Origin: Miscanthus floridulus
Taxonomy: Eukaryota > Streptophyta > Magnoliopsida > Poales > Poaceae
Length of the DNA: 64,000 nt
Assembly: GCF_019320115.1 (NCBI RefSeq)
Contig: NC_089591.1
Coordinates: forward strand, 61,161,550-61,225,549
Direction of reading: 5' to 3'
Each line of letters begins with the position of its first letter. The stretch's first letter is position 1. Shown here one piece after another: positions 47,356 through 60,397 of this stretch. The position numbers and the translations under genes are program-made. The notes under the pieces were generated by a model. That model ran no database searches, was not told where the DNA came from, and worked only from the letters and a program-made list of their open reading frames with translations.

Positions 47356-47723
47356 CTTCCTCCGATGCACGATCTCTAATATGATATTTTTGATAAATGA
47401 TATAAATATATACAAATGTGATCATTATACATTATTCAATTATTTTTCATAATAAATCTAGTAATACCGATCTTCTAATGCCAATCTATATAAAGTTTTA
47501 GACAGTGCTAGTGAAAAAGTAAATAACAACTGGCTTAGGATAAACCTAGAAACATAAGATCATGTGTCTAGATTATATTTATCTAGAATAGTACTCCCAT
47601 AACCGTATAAATCTATTAGGTTTTATATAGATATATATTCTAGTAGAAAAATAGTGATCGAAATCACAGCTTCAGAGCCCATGAATGATAAAAAAAACAT
47701 CAAGTTTATGTGAATTGAGGGAG
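47356..47723. mobile_element. Stowaway-like MITE (368 bp)
   Basis: Ends CTTCCTCCG and, reverse-complemented, CTCCCTCAA, the usual CTCCCTCCG form, each flanked by TA (47354-47355 and 47724-47725). AT-rich interior. A second CTCCC end-like motif at about 47592 suggests a compound or rearranged copy. Confidence 0.5.
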
Positions 47724-47895
47724 TACTTCTTTTATGTAACCATCTGAGTCATTTTATTTGCTCCAGCGGTTGAACTTGAAGAAATATCTTCCAAACCCCC
47801 TAAATGTCATATAATTTAGAATCGAGATAGTAGTTTTAGTTTTCCATGAACTCTAAATGTTTGTTAGAAAAGGTGAGAATCATCACGTGCACTAT

Positions 47896-48134
47896 GGCTG
47901 TGTTTAGTTCGCGAAATTTAGGAATTTGGCTACTGTAACACTTTCGTTTTTATTTGGCAGTTAGCATTCAATCATGGACTAATTAGGCTCAAAACGTTCG
48001 TCTCGCGATTTCCAACCAAACAGTGCAATTAGTTTTTTTCGTCTATATTTAATGCTCCATGCACGTATCGTAAGATTCGATGTGGTGGCTACTGTAGTAC
48101 TTTTTTGAAAACTTTTTGGGAACTAAACACAGCC
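47896..48134. mobile_element. Tourist-like MITE, GTGTTTAGTTC family (239 bp)
   Basis: Terminal inverted repeats GGCTGTGTTTAGTTC at both ends; TAT lies directly outside each end. It shares GACTAATTAGGCT and ATTCGTCTC-type text with the MITE at 62378. Confidence 0.75.
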
Positions 48135-51100
48135 TATATATAGGTAGGATAAAAGTGAGGGTGGGTCTGTATAGACAATAATACGGAGTGTGGGCACACT
48201 CACGTAAAAACGAAAAATCAGTGATTCTAGTTATACTTTTTCACCAGTACATGCACCCTGATGGTAAAAGTTATGCACGCAAACACGCCCAGCCTCGAAT
48301 GGTAAAAGTTTATGCACGCAAACACGCACGCCTTCGAATTTACTCTAGCTTCAGCCCTACTAATGACAGTATAATGCTTCCGTCATACGATTACCCGGAC
48401 GAAATCCCATTATCGTGCTTTGTTTATTTCTTTTGTGTCAATGAAGCTAGATTTAATTTCTACCCTCGTGGAGACCTTTACGTTGAATTGGTTAAATTAA
48501 TGTTCAAAGATGACAGCGTGGTAAAGAAAAAGACTTCAGAGTATTTTACTATCTCGGAAACATTTTGCAAATATATCCTGAGGGAAATGCATTAGTAAAG
48601 CTCATAACCATATTAATGCATGCACGTTTGCTTTCCTCTAACACAGAAGTACAAAGATTGTAAACCCCGACAACAGTTTGCCTTAATTCTCAGAGTTTGA
48701 AAACACGGTCGAACAAGTCCTTTGCAAATCCCGACTGTGGAGTAGTAGCTGGAACTATCGAAACCTACGCGCAGACGTAATAAGGGGGATAGCTGATATT
48801 ACCTGACTTAGCCTGTTAATCTATGCCTCGTGCGGTCGTGCTCGTGCCAAAGCTGCGCCGGCTTTGCGTATAGCACGCCGACTGCAAGCAGGTACTGGAG
48901 CACCACCGGGGCAACACGCTTCGCCGCTCCCTTTCCTCGCCGGCCGGCCCGCTTCGCGCGAATCGATCTCGGCGAGACTTACGATGAAATTAAACGACGA
49001 CTGTACGCACGCACAGACGATCATGCATCATCAATCAGACGCAGTTCAGCAAATGAGCGAGCGAGAGTGAGAGCTAGCTGGAGATCAGGGGGAGAAATTA
49101 ATGGAGGCTACCTTGGTGTGCTTGCTGGGATCGACCGGAAGCCCCCTCTCTCGCTGTCGTCAGCCGGATCGATCGGTATATGGAGAGGCGGGATAAGGCC
49201 GGCTGCGCGCGGCGTGGGTATATATGGCGGTGGCCGGTGGTGGGTGGCGCCGGAAAGCGCGGATGGATTGCGGGCCAAGGCTGGGTGCAATCCAGGCGCA
49301 GCGCGGGGCGGACAGCGACGCGGAGATCTCCTCCCGATCTCTCGCTCCCCCGTCCCCCGCGTTTTTCTATTGGCCTTCTTCGCCGTAACCGCCACCTCGC
49401 CTCACCCGCCGACGACAGCGACCGGCATCGGTCTGTGCCGCCCGCCCGGCCGTCCGGCCTCTCAGCGATCGATCGAGACCACCTCAGATCCGGTCCTCCA
49501 GCCAAAACGTGCGAGAGGTTTCACTCCAGTGCGCCAAGCTTATGTAGCGAGGGGCTGCGAGGCACGCCTGGCCTTCCAGACATGCAAGAGGGTGGCTGCA
49601 ACCTGCAACTAGAAAAGAAGAAAAGATGGGCGGTGCCAGACGCGAGCGAGCTTCCACACAAAAGGCCGGATGCAACTGGCTCTGCATGCCACCACCTTTC
49701 TCCTGAAATTCAGAGACAGGCAGGGAGGGAGAGGGAGTGCAACGATGTGGCAAAAGGTGCTGCTACTCCTTTCACTTGTCGGTAATGGGCAATTGTCACA
49801 TTCGATCGAGAGCCTTAACCGAAACGTGCATCGGTGTGTGTGGCCCTAAAAGCCAAGTTATTATGGCTATCAACGGCGATCGATGGGATGCGCTCTCATC
49901 ATTGTATTGTAACCTAATCGATCGGTGAATCGATCGCAACCACGCCACCATTACCGGACTCATCTCTGAACCAGACGTTTAACAGGTGACATTACATGTT
50001 CATCTACAGTTTACTTTGTTTGTTAGTGACTGTAGCCCAAGGCTATCTATCGGTTTGTGCAATTATACGTGGAATGATAGCTTTTGTTACGCACTCTCGA
50101 CAACATGCATGTATACATACATACAGGTAGTTAGTTTCTGATGTCTTAGTGAATTCATCATAGGTTAGGCTAGCTCTCGGTCAGTGTTAACGCTGCACCT
50201 GTCCACGGTTGGTTGTGTCTGCTAGAGCTAGCTGTCACTACCACAGCAACTCATCCAGCTCTTCGCTTGAGCTTTTCTTGCTCTCCCTGAATCTGATGGT
50301 CGCTGTCAGGTCGGCTGGGCCCGTTTCTCGACCGACCCAAGTATATTTTGGATGGCGTCCTTCCTCCAAATGGAAACCCATATTGCCACACAAGGCAAAC
50401 GCCTCGGACACTCACACTACTAGTGCTTGTATCCTTTCCTGAAAAAGAGGCCAAAAGGATCTTATTAAGCCTTTCAAGATACGTCACGTTTCAACAGTAC
50501 AGGACCACCTAGCAGGGCTGCCTAGCTATGTGTCATTAATAGCTGATTAATTTTACTATCATGGCCAGACAGCCAGCAGCCCAGCAGAGATTGATGGGGC
50601 TTGTGTGTCCATCTTCACTGTAACCAAAGTTTACCATCTGATTTGATGTGCCCATATGCAACTGTTTATATTGTCACCCATCATGGACCAGATTAAGCTG
50701 TGTACAGCAGCAGCAGTAATAGTATATATAGGTTCCGATTGTAAGGATGGGCAGTACAAGAGAGTGCGTGTTAAACCTGAATAAAGATAATTTGTTCCAG
50801 ATAAGATGCGGGCACAGGGCTAGCCGTGTGGGGCGGCCGGCGTGGTGCAGAGTTGCGGTCAGGCAGAGGCGGCGGGCGGTCCGGCGTGGGCTCGACCTGA
50901 TCATTACGCAGCCCTACTTTATACCCGATACCCCAATCTCTTTTGCTCTGTTATTAAATTTGGACCGGCTGGACCATTTGGTCGACATGTAACTAGATAC
51001 AGAGTTTTGAGCCAGAAGCAGAATATTGTTAGACACCAAATCTACATCTCACAGATGGATCGATTACAACAATACTAAAACTGTAGCAAGCTATAGGCAA

Positions 51101-51670
51101 TATGCAAGCATCCCAAACCACTCTTTTGTAATTAAGCGCACAGCTTAGGAAAGCCCCCCTCCCTGGCTATATGAAGCAACTGGTGGTCACGGTGCCTAGG
51201 CGTGGTCCTCAGTGTGACATGCACGCCCTTCCCTCGCACGCAAGAATGAGAGCTGGCTTTTGTCAGTTCATACTGTTGTTGCAAGATCAATCAATCGGCA
51301 CATGCACATCTCGTCGATCCCTCCCTCTCTGTCTCAGTCTCTGATAAGCATCCACCGATCGACGATGCTTGCACATGTTTCACGTGCGTATGCAACAACT
51401 AAACGATCTGGCAGAGAAGAAGAACCCTAGCTAGCTAGGTCTATCGATCTGTCCCCAGCTACTATATAGCTGCTTTGCTCTCTTTGTTGCCTTGAGCTCA
51501 AGGTTAGGTTAGGAGCCTTATCTTTCCATCCAAAAAAAGGGTTAGGAGCTTTTATCTGGCAGTCGACACGTACTACCTTGGCACAAACATAAACTAGCAG
51601 GGTTGTGGGCGTGGGACAGATGGCGATCGATGGCCGGAGCAAGCGGCATTGGCGCCGGGGAGCTAGCTAC
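48135..51670. other. Intergenic region, no gene recognised
   Basis: An ORF at 48188-48595 (135 aa on the plus strand) has no known domain; a ~50-bp direct repeat (GGTAAAAGTT then ATGCACGCAAACACGC) in it argues against a gene. The part 48800-49700 is GC-rich, with TATATATG at 49219-49226 on either strand, and could be a promoter. The part 50200-51660 has no supported feature. Confidence 0.35.
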
Positions 51671-52000
51671 CACGAGTAGAAAACAGATCTTTTTGTCTCG
51701 GCACCATTTTCGGAGTTACTCCTGGCATTTTTTGAACTCAGAAGTGAAGGAGATTTAATCCCGGCTATACCCTCGAGCCGGGAGTAAAGGTCGCTGTCCA
51801 ACGCTGCTGGCTCGGTAGGCAAACCTTTAGTCTCAGTTCGAAGCTATAACCGGGACTAAAGATCGACATTTAGTCCCGGCTAGAGCCACTAAACGGGACT
51901 AAATGTTTAGTCCCGGCTGGAGGCTTTAGACGGGAATAAATATTGCTCTTTGTTCCAGATTATAACCTCTAACCGGGAATAAAGCTTCCGCCAGTAGTTA

Positions 52001-52636
52001 TTGGTCTCAAACTTTTTCTCAAGACTGCAAATGCCCTGTATGAGGCCACCGCCAAGTTTGAGATTTTTCTGAGCTGGTTGGGTGCTTTTTGCACTTTAAT
52101 TGAATTTCCGCGCGAATTCACCGATTAATTATACGTTGAACTAAGTCCACCCCCGAAAAGACCCGGAATGGTGCCAAACTTTATCAAATGGTCTCTTGTG
52201 CCCTAGGTGACAAATCTCTGTGGAGGTCGACGCAAAATTCTAGTGTTTTCAATCTATAATTCACCGTATTTCGTCTCACGCGGCACAAAGAAAAATGTAA
52301 TAATAAAAATAATTATCAGAAAAACCTAAGATCTTGAGTGGGCCCATATTTTGGGGGTAAATGACTGCCAAAAAAATTTCAAGCCGTTTCGACATAGGCG
52401 AAGTCGACGTGCTTCACAGAGGTATATAGAACCTTTCGTCGAACCCTATCTATACACCTAGGTTCTCTGGGATTCTGAGGTCCATGTGCTTTCCAGTGCC
52501 GGATTGGTCTCAAACTTTTTCTCAAGACTGCAAATGCCCTGTGTGAGGCCACCGCCAAGTTTGAGATTTTTCTGAGCTGGTTTGGTGTTTTTTGCACTTT
52601 AATTGAATTTTCGCTCGAATTCACCGATTAATTATA
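52001..52636 (+). repeat. Direct repeat of a 133-bp segment in the CACTA element
   Basis: Segment 52001-52133 (begins TTGGTCTCAAACTTTTTCTC) recurs at 52504-52636 with few differences. The 370-bp DNA between is not repeated. Confidence 0.85.
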
Positions 52637-53208
52637 TAATTATTGATGAAGAACTTAAAGATTTACGTTAAAATGATGTGAAAACAAATTTCCTGTCGAA
52701 AACCAATAGATTTAATGATTTTAATTAAAGTCTATATTTTTGCATTAACGAAAATAGTGATTATTAGTTGCATTATGTTCAATATTTATAATTAAAAAGA
52801 CAATAGTTTAGGTCACATATTTTTCTTGTGTGCAGTAAATCAAAATAAAATTTATTACTTTTAAAAAAAATATTATGCTTAGTATTTAATTTACTAAGCA
52901 AATAATAAGAATTTAACATTTAAATAAAAAAATATATATAATACACTAACCAACCAAAAAACTGGCGCGAAGTGAATTTTCCAGGCCCCTTTAGTCCCGG
53001 CTTCGATCACTGCCCAGGACGAAAGGTGGGCTGCATTTGGCGGCCCGTCAAAAATTACCTTTAGTCCCGACTGGTGGTTGGAGTCCTGGCTGGTTATTGG
53101 AGCCGGGACTAAATGTGGACCTTTAGTCCCGGCTGGTGGTTGGAGCCAGGACTAAAGGTGACCTTTAGTTCCGGACAGTGTTAGGAGCCGGAACTAAAGG
53201 TCCCTCTC

Positions 53209-53216
53209 CTATATAT
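53209..53216 (+). promoter_or_regulatory. TATA box of the CACTA gene
   Basis: CTATATAT lies just after the last subterminal repeat and about 1 kb upstream of the first ATG (54205). Confidence 0.5.
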
Positions 53217-53756
53217 GCCAGCTCCCTTCTCTTCCTCCTCTCACTTCTCGTCTTCGACTTCATCGTCATCAGCGAGCCGCGCCGTCGCCGATTTGGCTCC
53301 CCGTCACCAGATCGTGGATCCCGACCACCCCGACGCCGCCCTCCTCGCCGGAGGAGCCCCCGACACCGCGCCCGTCACCGGAGGAGCCCCCAAGACGACG
53401 CCCCACGCGCGCTGCCTCTCGCCACGGCCCCCATGCCGGCCTGCACGCGCCACCGGCCTCCCCACCGACGGCGCCCCCCTGCAGGCACTCCACGACGCCG
53501 GCGCGCGCCTCCCCACTGACGACGCCCTCCCCACGGGCACTCCACGATGCCCGCGCGCCGCCTCTCGCTAGCATCTCCACGACGCCCCGTGCGCGCCGCC
53601 TCTCGCCGCGGCCCACGCCGACCTCCACGCGCCACCGGCCTCCCCACCGACGGTGCCCCCCGTGGGCACACTCCACGCGACTCCCGTGCTCGCCTCCCCG
53701 GCCACCGACGCTGGCCGGCCACCCCGCGCAGGCACCACCGCCCTCGGCCATCAATA
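53217..53756 (+). other. GC-rich first exon or leader of the CACTA gene
   Basis: This stretch codes Pro/Ala/Arg-rich peptides in all frames and includes loose repeats of CCACCGGCCTCCCCACCGAC. An ORF at 53215-53571 would start MPAPFSSSSH. I think it is a leader exon, possibly captured host sequence, and not a known domain. Confidence 0.35.
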
Positions 53757-54180
53757 AGTATATAATTATTTATAAATTTTATTTTTTATATATATGAAAT
53801 GTATATGGAAGTATATGAAATGTATAAATTTATGTTATATATAATACTAAATTTCATTTTATATGTATGAAATTATATGTATGAAATGTATAAATTTACA
53901 AGTATAATACTAATTAAATTTCATTTTATATGTATGAAATTATAATAATGGGTTATATATATATATGAAATGTATAAATTTATATTTATATCTATGAAAT
54001 GTGTATGAAATTATATGGCTAAACCCTAAACCACCCTATATATATATGTAATCCATTAAAATTATATATATGACATGTATAATTTGTACTTAGGAAAAAA
54101 TCTATTGTGGAGTATGAAAAAAATTATATATCTATGAAATGTGTATGAAATGTCTATGAAACCCTAATTGCATAATTATT
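53757..54180. repeat. AT-rich degenerate repeat in the CACTA gene intron
   Basis: Repeats of TATGAAATGTATAAATTTA and TGTATGAAATTATAT recur through about 420 bp. They end at a TTGTTTAG acceptor before the first coding exon. Confidence 0.7.
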
Positions 54181-54204
54181 GTTTTATAATTGTTTAGGCT
54201 CTCT

Positions 54205-57200
54205 ATGGCCGACCCGAGAGACGATGACCTGGAGGCGGAAATGATGGATATTATCAACGCCAGCACTGAACATTGTGCCGATGTTGATAATGACCAGCAG
54301 GAAGACGACGGGAGTCAATACTTGAATCTCGATCATATTGTTGAGGAAGTTGTTCATGAAGATAATTCCGGTGAGGTATATATTTCTCAATATCTAGCTC
54401 TCATTTATTTATTATGCATACATGTAGCCCACTGGATCGACCTTCGTTTTATAATACTTTGTGTTTCTATGCGTACATAGCCGTCTGGATCGACGACGAC
54501 GATGGGGAACACAAAGAATGTTCGAGGGGCCAAAAAGCCGTTGGAAGGCCGCTACATCATCTCAGAATTCAACGTGGCTACAAGCGAACCACTAGGACAA
54601 TATGCACAGAAATTCGTGTACCACTGTGGGTACCTTGTAAGGGACAAGCTCCCGATCAATGCCCGTGAATGGAAAAAAATAACAATGCTCCTCATATTAG
54701 TTATGTCTCTGATAAGGACAAGGAGCTGATTTGGCAAGATGTTCTTGCACATTTCACGCTCCAAACAGATGATTATCATGAAGACATCAGCCACAAAAGG
54801 TTAACGAAGCGAGTTAGGCACTGGACAATAAAGAAGATGGCCACCCAATTCCAATCTTGGAAGAAGCAGCTATACAAATCATACGTCAAGAAGAACAAGA
54901 CTCTAAATTGGAACGATAAGGGCCCAATCGTGAAGGCAAGGCCATACTGGGAGGAATTTGTACAGTACAAGACATCAGAAGAGGGTGCGAAACGGGCGAG
55001 AAGGAACCAAGAGAATTCCAGACAAAAGCAATACCACCATAACATGGGATCAGGTGGCTACACGACTTCCATCCCCAAGTGGCAAAAAATGGAAGCAAAC
55101 CTTATTGCCAAGGGGGTCGTACCTAAATTAGCACCGTGGCCGGAACGCACAAAGCGTTGGTTTTTAGGTCATGGGGGAGGATTGGGCCCAGTCACCAGGA
55201 AGCTCGTCCATGGCACAAAACTCGAAAGAGCAACAGAAAGGTTGATTCAAATTCTAAAAGCTAGACATAGTGGACTATTCTGCCCCAACAGAGAGAAAGA
55301 TGAACTGACATATTCCATCGGGACTGCTGAGCATTGTGGACGAACTAGAGGCAAAGGGGCCGTTCCGTGGGTGCAAGGTTTCCCTGAATGGATCAATTTG
55401 TACAGAAGCCACCAGAGACGGAAGGATGAGGAGGCAGAGAGGATCCGCATCTTGCAGCAATATGTTATTGAGTCACGGGAAGCGGTGCTTGAATCACAAA
55501 GGCGAGAAAAAGAAATGCAAGCAAAAATGCAAGAGAAAGTCGCAAGGCAAGTGCAAATACAATTGAGTGCCCACGGGATTACAATAGCTCCAGGAATCAA
55601 CATTAGCTCCAATCAATTGAGAAGCAGTTGTGCTTCTACGGAGCTGCCTGATGCCATAAAAGATGCAGAGCTACGCTTCCCCGTGGATGACGTCACTAAA
55701 CCTTTTACATCATGTGAGTTGCACATTCCAAAAGATAATGGCACAGTGAAGGTGGCTATTGGTGTTGTAAACCCTATCGACCGTACCAAGACACCAAGAA
55801 TCCATGGGGCAGTAGTACCAGCTGGATATGCTACCATCTCGGTGGATAAAGCTATTGAATTTTTTAGCGATGTGCCTCTTGACATTCATGGAGGTGATGG
55901 GGAGAAGACCGTGGGAGAAGCAGAGAAGTCATTCATTGCATGGCGCAAGCGCTACATCAATATTCCCGGGAAGCCGTTGCCGCACAATAGGTACGGATGA
56001 AAGTGAACGAAACAATTTTTTTATTAATTTTATATTGCCTCTTAATTTTATATTGTCTTCTGTACACACACTGCTGGGCCTCCCCCAACCTAAGTCCAAT
56101 AGTACAATCACCAGACCAGCATAGTGCTCCGGGCGGCGGTTACGATGGGGTAGAAGACACGGCTGCATTCCCACCATCTCCAAGACGGTCTCCACCGCCG
56201 CCGCCACTGCCTCCAAGGCGTTCCCCAACGCCGCCTCAAAGGTCTCCAACGCCTGTTCCCCCACCTCCTCCCATGAACCAGGGAAGATGGCTGCAAACAA
56301 ATAAGCCATCTGCCCCGCCGGCGAAGACGACCAAGAAGGCCCCCGTGAAACCAAGGCCAATTCCACAGAAATTGCCTGGTGAAATGAGTAAAGAGGAGTT
56401 AGATGATGCGGTTAAAAAACATCGAAGCATTCTTCTCAGGCATAGGGAAGAGGAAGCAGCAGGAGCAGAAGCACTTCCACCTACCTCCAGCTAAACTAAG
56501 GCGGATGGTGGAAGCTAAGCAGAAAAAGAGGCGGCAAGCTCATAAGCCCTCGCCACCATCAGACTTTGACCACACTCTTAGAAAGATAATCAAGAAAGCT
56601 GCTAAAGCAGGGAAAACTGTTGCACAACTCGGAGAACAAGAATTGCAATCAGTCCCTCCTCTAGTTATTGCTAATGAATATGGTTCAAACATAGATATGC
56701 TGGATATGATGGAAATACCTGCTGATAAAGAAGTGGATATGGTGGAACTTGCTAACTTTTATGCTATGAGAGGTATCGACCTTGGCGATTTCCTCTTCGA
56801 AAGTGCGCCAGTAGCGGATGAATGGCAGAAATATGAGCATGGCAGGAGTCTATGGAATCCTAAGACCATCAATGAACTAGGTACACAATTGTTCAAGCTA
56901 AACACCTTGTACCTCGACACGTGTCATTGGAAAGAGTTCTATATTTCTGGCAGAATCAAAGATGACCATTGGTTCCATGGCGATGACGTTATGTACATTG
57001 AGTTAGCTGAATTACACCAACTAGTCCACCGAAACTCTCTCGACAAGACTCTCATCAGCTGCTATTGTCTGTAAGTGATTCTTTCTACTAATTAATAATA
57101 AGTCGCTATGTACGTACATGTCTGTGTTTATTATCCTCACTCTATATATATGATGCAGGTTTGAGATGGGAGAGTACACAAAGAGAGGGTGTACTGATAT

Positions 57201-58093
57201 TGGTTTCATTGATCCACATATCGTATTCAAAAACCCTAAACCCCAACCAACATGGAAAGCAGAAACGGAGGCCAATATCAAGATGTTCTTAGAGAAGCAA
57301 CATGACAAGAAATGTATACTCTTCCCCTACAACTTCAGGTAAGTGTTCATAATGTCGACGATCATGTATCCATATATATATGTTCACTGTACCTATGAGC
57401 TAATTAATGAGTGTTAATGGACATGGCAGTGAACACTAGATATTGATGGAACTCGATCTGGAGAAAGGTCTTCTAGGCATCTAGGACTCGATGAGAAAAG
57501 AGCAAAAAGAGTTCCAAGAGATGATAGATATTATTCAGAGGTAATTGCAGTCTCATTAGCAAAACTATTCCAGTCTCCCTACATGCAAATTAATGGTCCA
57601 AATATTTTTTATGTTATTTGGTAGTTGTTGGGAAAAGGTCAGAAACACCATATGAAACGCAAAGTGCCACTGAAAGTAGTGCTATACAAAATAAGTACTA
57701 TATACCTACCTTAGTTCAATTTCTCTATGCTCGGATGATGACGAATCTTTTTCTCGTAAAGTGGGTTCTGCTGCAGCCCCAGGGGACCAATCTCTGTGGA
57801 TACTATGTTTGCGAGTTCATGAGAGTGTGCTAAAAAAGAACTAGTCTAGAGGAAAAAACGGTAAGTGTACACATATATATATATTCTTCATACATATATA
57901 TATATATATATTCATGATAGATACAATTTATTACTTTTTCTTTATCTCATATCTCAAATTGAAGACTCGTTGGTTGAAGGAAAAAACCCTGGACATACAC
58001 CATCTCAAAGCAATCCAAGAGACAATAGGTGTATTTCTGAATGATCAGGTCTTAACTCCCGGCGGCGAGTTTTACTATGACCCAAATATGTGA
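54205..58093 (+). pseudogene. CACTA ORF2-type protein with Ulp1-like cysteine protease domain
   Basis: Likely exons: 54205-54375, 54481-55990, ~56100-57070, 57159-57338, 57430-57540, 57625-57860, 57970-58093, with GT-AG boundaries. The protein starts MADPRDDDLE, then a TNP1/Ptta-like part (GPIVKARPYWEEFVQYKTSE; GGYTTSIPKWQKMEANLIAKG), a Pro-rich linker and a C48/Ulp1 C-terminal part. The triad is visible: His 57434-57436, Asp 57485-57487, Cys 57795-57797 in NLCGYYVCEF. Defects: one base lost in an A run near 54672-54680, a frame change in an A run near 56411-56420, TAG at 57437-57439 (Trp expected), TAG at 57482-57484 and a TAA after RVC in exon six. The family would cut SUMO-like modifiers; this copy cannot make a full protein. 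Confidence 0.75.
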
Positions 58094-58520
58094 TGATGAA
58101 AGCCAAATTTCATATTGATCCAAAGAACATGTGATGATAAAATGTACAATTAATACAAACTTTACATGTGACGATGAAATGTAATATTATATTTTAGTTT
58201 ACTTTTACTTGTGTTGCTTGCGTGCATTGATCGAGCGAAAACTTTACAGTACGCGTGCGTATACGTATATTACTTTGCAGTGAATAATGCGTATTCAAAA
58301 ACTAAATTAAAACAAAAAAGAATCATCAATTGAAATAAACAGGAAAAGAAAAAAAAAGACCCTTTAGTCGCTGTTGGTAATACCAACCGGGAATAAAGGG
58401 GCTAGCCTAGGCGCTGGTGTGGCTACCTAGGTCCACTTCTATTTCTGGCTACTAACCCTTTATTCCTGAACTCCTATTCCCGGCTGCGTAACCGGAAATA
58501 GAAGCCCTTTTTTACTAGTG

Positions 58521-59211
58521 TAGCCCGCATGCTTTGGGAATACACAAAGAACTGATCGATCGAACAAGTGGATAGAATAGGAGATGCTGATGCCTTTTAT
58601 TTGGTTCCGATGGCGATGCATTCTAGGATGTTTATTTGGGTTGACAGCAGTTGTGCTTGTTGCTAGGGTGGTGCGCTGCATCTTCTTGGGGAGAACTGAA
58701 GCAAAAGGACTGCGACACGGCGCATCATCTTGGCCATCTGCAGACGTCATACTGGGCCCTTTTCTTTCGACAATGGGGTCCTCTTGTATCAATTTGCATT
58801 ATTATATCGGTAATGTTGTGCTAAGTACGTCCGTCCGTTCGTCCATCTAGACGCTCCTGTTGATGGGCCACGATACCAGCCCAATGGCCCAACTCTCCAC
58901 ATGCATATTCGCTCGTCTAACCTTATCTGCTCATGAGCCTATTGTCGTTCCTCTCCATTCACCGCACCACCATCCCATCTGCCTAGCCGCACGCGCTCCA
59001 GCACGACCATGCCGCCACAACACTCTCCACTACGCGTGTGCTCTAGCGCAACCACGCCGCCGCAGCGCTCTCCACCGCGCCGGACCGGCCGCCGTCCTCT
59101 CTTTCCACCACACAACAGCGCCGCCGCCCACCATCTGTCCTCTTCACCGGGCCATCCGCCCGCCGCGGCGTTCTCCACCGCGCCGGCCGCCTTCTCCATC
59201 GGAGCAGCCTT
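58521..59211. other. Flank of repeat element between two CACTA insertions
   Basis: No gene recognised. The part 58960-59211 is CCGCC- and CACTCTCCAC-rich and seems to be the left part of the repeat tract that continues at 60398, split by the CACTA element. Confidence 0.35.
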
Positions 59212-60394
59212 CACTACTACACAAATCTTAATGGAGGCGGACGAAATGGGTTAATGGAGGCGGGCATCGCAACCGCCTCCAATCAATGGTCATGGTTAAT
59301 CGTGACATAACGGAGGCGGGTGCCCTGCCCGCTTCGGTTAATCGTTTAACGGAGGCGCCTCCATTAATCAAAAAAATAAAATAAAATAAATCCAGGTTCT
59401 AGAGCCAACTTGAGCTTCAGAAACCAGCTCCAGCTTCTGGAGTCGCCCAGATCCGTCCTTCGTCCACCCAAATCCGCCTGTCATCCGCCCAGATCTGCCA
59501 CCGTTGTCCGCTCAGATCTGCCGCCGTCGTTCGAATCTGCAAAGGGGGAGGGAGAAGAGTAAGGGACATGAAGAGGGGAAGAAAGAGGAAGATGGGGAGA
59601 GGCATACCTGAACCGCCGCCCTTCGGCCGGGTCCAGAGAGAGAGAGAGACCAGATCTGGTGCTGAGGGAGGAGCTGTGGCTGCACGCCGCCGCCTGGGAG
59701 GACCCGCGCCGCCACCGGGGAGGGCGAGGACCCAAACCGTGGCCGGGGAGAAGACCCGCGCCGTCGCCGTCCATGCCGAGGAGGGAGGAGGGAGACCAGT
59801 GCGCCACCGTCCGCGCCGAGGAGGGAGGAGAGACCCGCGTGCCGCCATCCGCGCCGAGGAGGGAGAAGGAAGACATGCGCCGATAAGGGAGGAGGGAGAC
59901 CCGCGCCGAGGAGGGAGGAGGGAGGAGGGAGACCCACGCCGAGGAGGGAGGAGGGAGGATAGCTCCCTGGCCACCGGCGCTTCTGCTTGTGTGGTGAGAG
60001 AGAGAGGGGGATGCGTGGGGAGAGAGCAGAGAGGGATGAGTGTGGCTGAGGTGAGGAAAACTGAGTGATGAGTGTGGCTGAGGTGAGGAAAACTGAGTGA
60101 TGAGTGTGGTGGTTCCAAACCCTAACTCCCTATTATATATGTTGGGCCTGTTTCCGATGGCGGGCTTCATAAAAGGCCCGCCTCCGAAAATGGATTCATT
60201 TTTGGAGCCTCGGTAAATTATAAGCCAACCGTCTCGGTTAATGGCTGATTAACCGGTGACCGCCTACGTTAAAGATTAACTGAGGTGGACGCTCGGGAGC
60301 CTGGCCTGGCTGGTGATAATAGAGGCGGTCAAAAGTGGTGCCCGCCTCCAATCAAAAAAGGGTGCCGCCACCTAAAAGGAATCCTGTAGTAGTG
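59212..60394. mobile_element. CACTA element (1.18 kb), AACCGAGGCGG family
   Basis: Left end CACTACTACACAAATC, right end reverse-complemented CACTACTACAGGATTCC. CTT lies directly outside both ends (59209-59211, 60395-60397). Subterminal repeats GGAGGCGG, CGCCTCC and AACCGCCTCC-type occur near both ends. The inside holds GC-rich DNA with a 32-bp repeat, GTGTGGCTGAGGTGAGGAAA core, in two full copies and a part (60036-60110), and GAGGAGGGAGGAGGGAGA-type repeats at 59770-59960. Confidence 0.85.
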
Positions 60395-60397
60395 CTT

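Larger units (their letters stand above)
51671..58520 (+). mobile_element. CACTA element, TTTAGTCCCGG family, with Ulp1-like gene (6.85 kb)
   Basis: The left end CACGAGTAGAAAACAG is one base from the common CACTAGTAGAAAACAG terminus. The right end, reverse-complemented, reads CACTAGTAAAAAAGGGC. TAC and TAG flank it, a two-of-three match for a 3-bp duplication. Both ends have subterminal repeats of the TTTAGTCCCGGC / GCCGGGACTAAA kind (51750-51980, 52990-53200 and 58360-58500). A gene on the plus strand fills 53.2-58.1 kb. No TNPD-type transposase was found, so the element is non-autonomous. Confidence 0.8.

Noticed and set aside
48188..48595. ORF of 135 aa considered as a gene
   Set aside because: It contains a direct repeat, has no domain, and is beside a MITE; support is too weak to call.
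53215..53765. Pro/Arg-rich ORFs in the CACTA leader
   Set aside because: High GC keeps all frames open and no start or domain is convincing.
59417..60170. Two minus-strand ORFs of about 230 aa, Pro/Ser-rich
   Set aside because: They overlap in different frames across GAGGAGGGA repeats within a CACTA element; only low-complexity composition.
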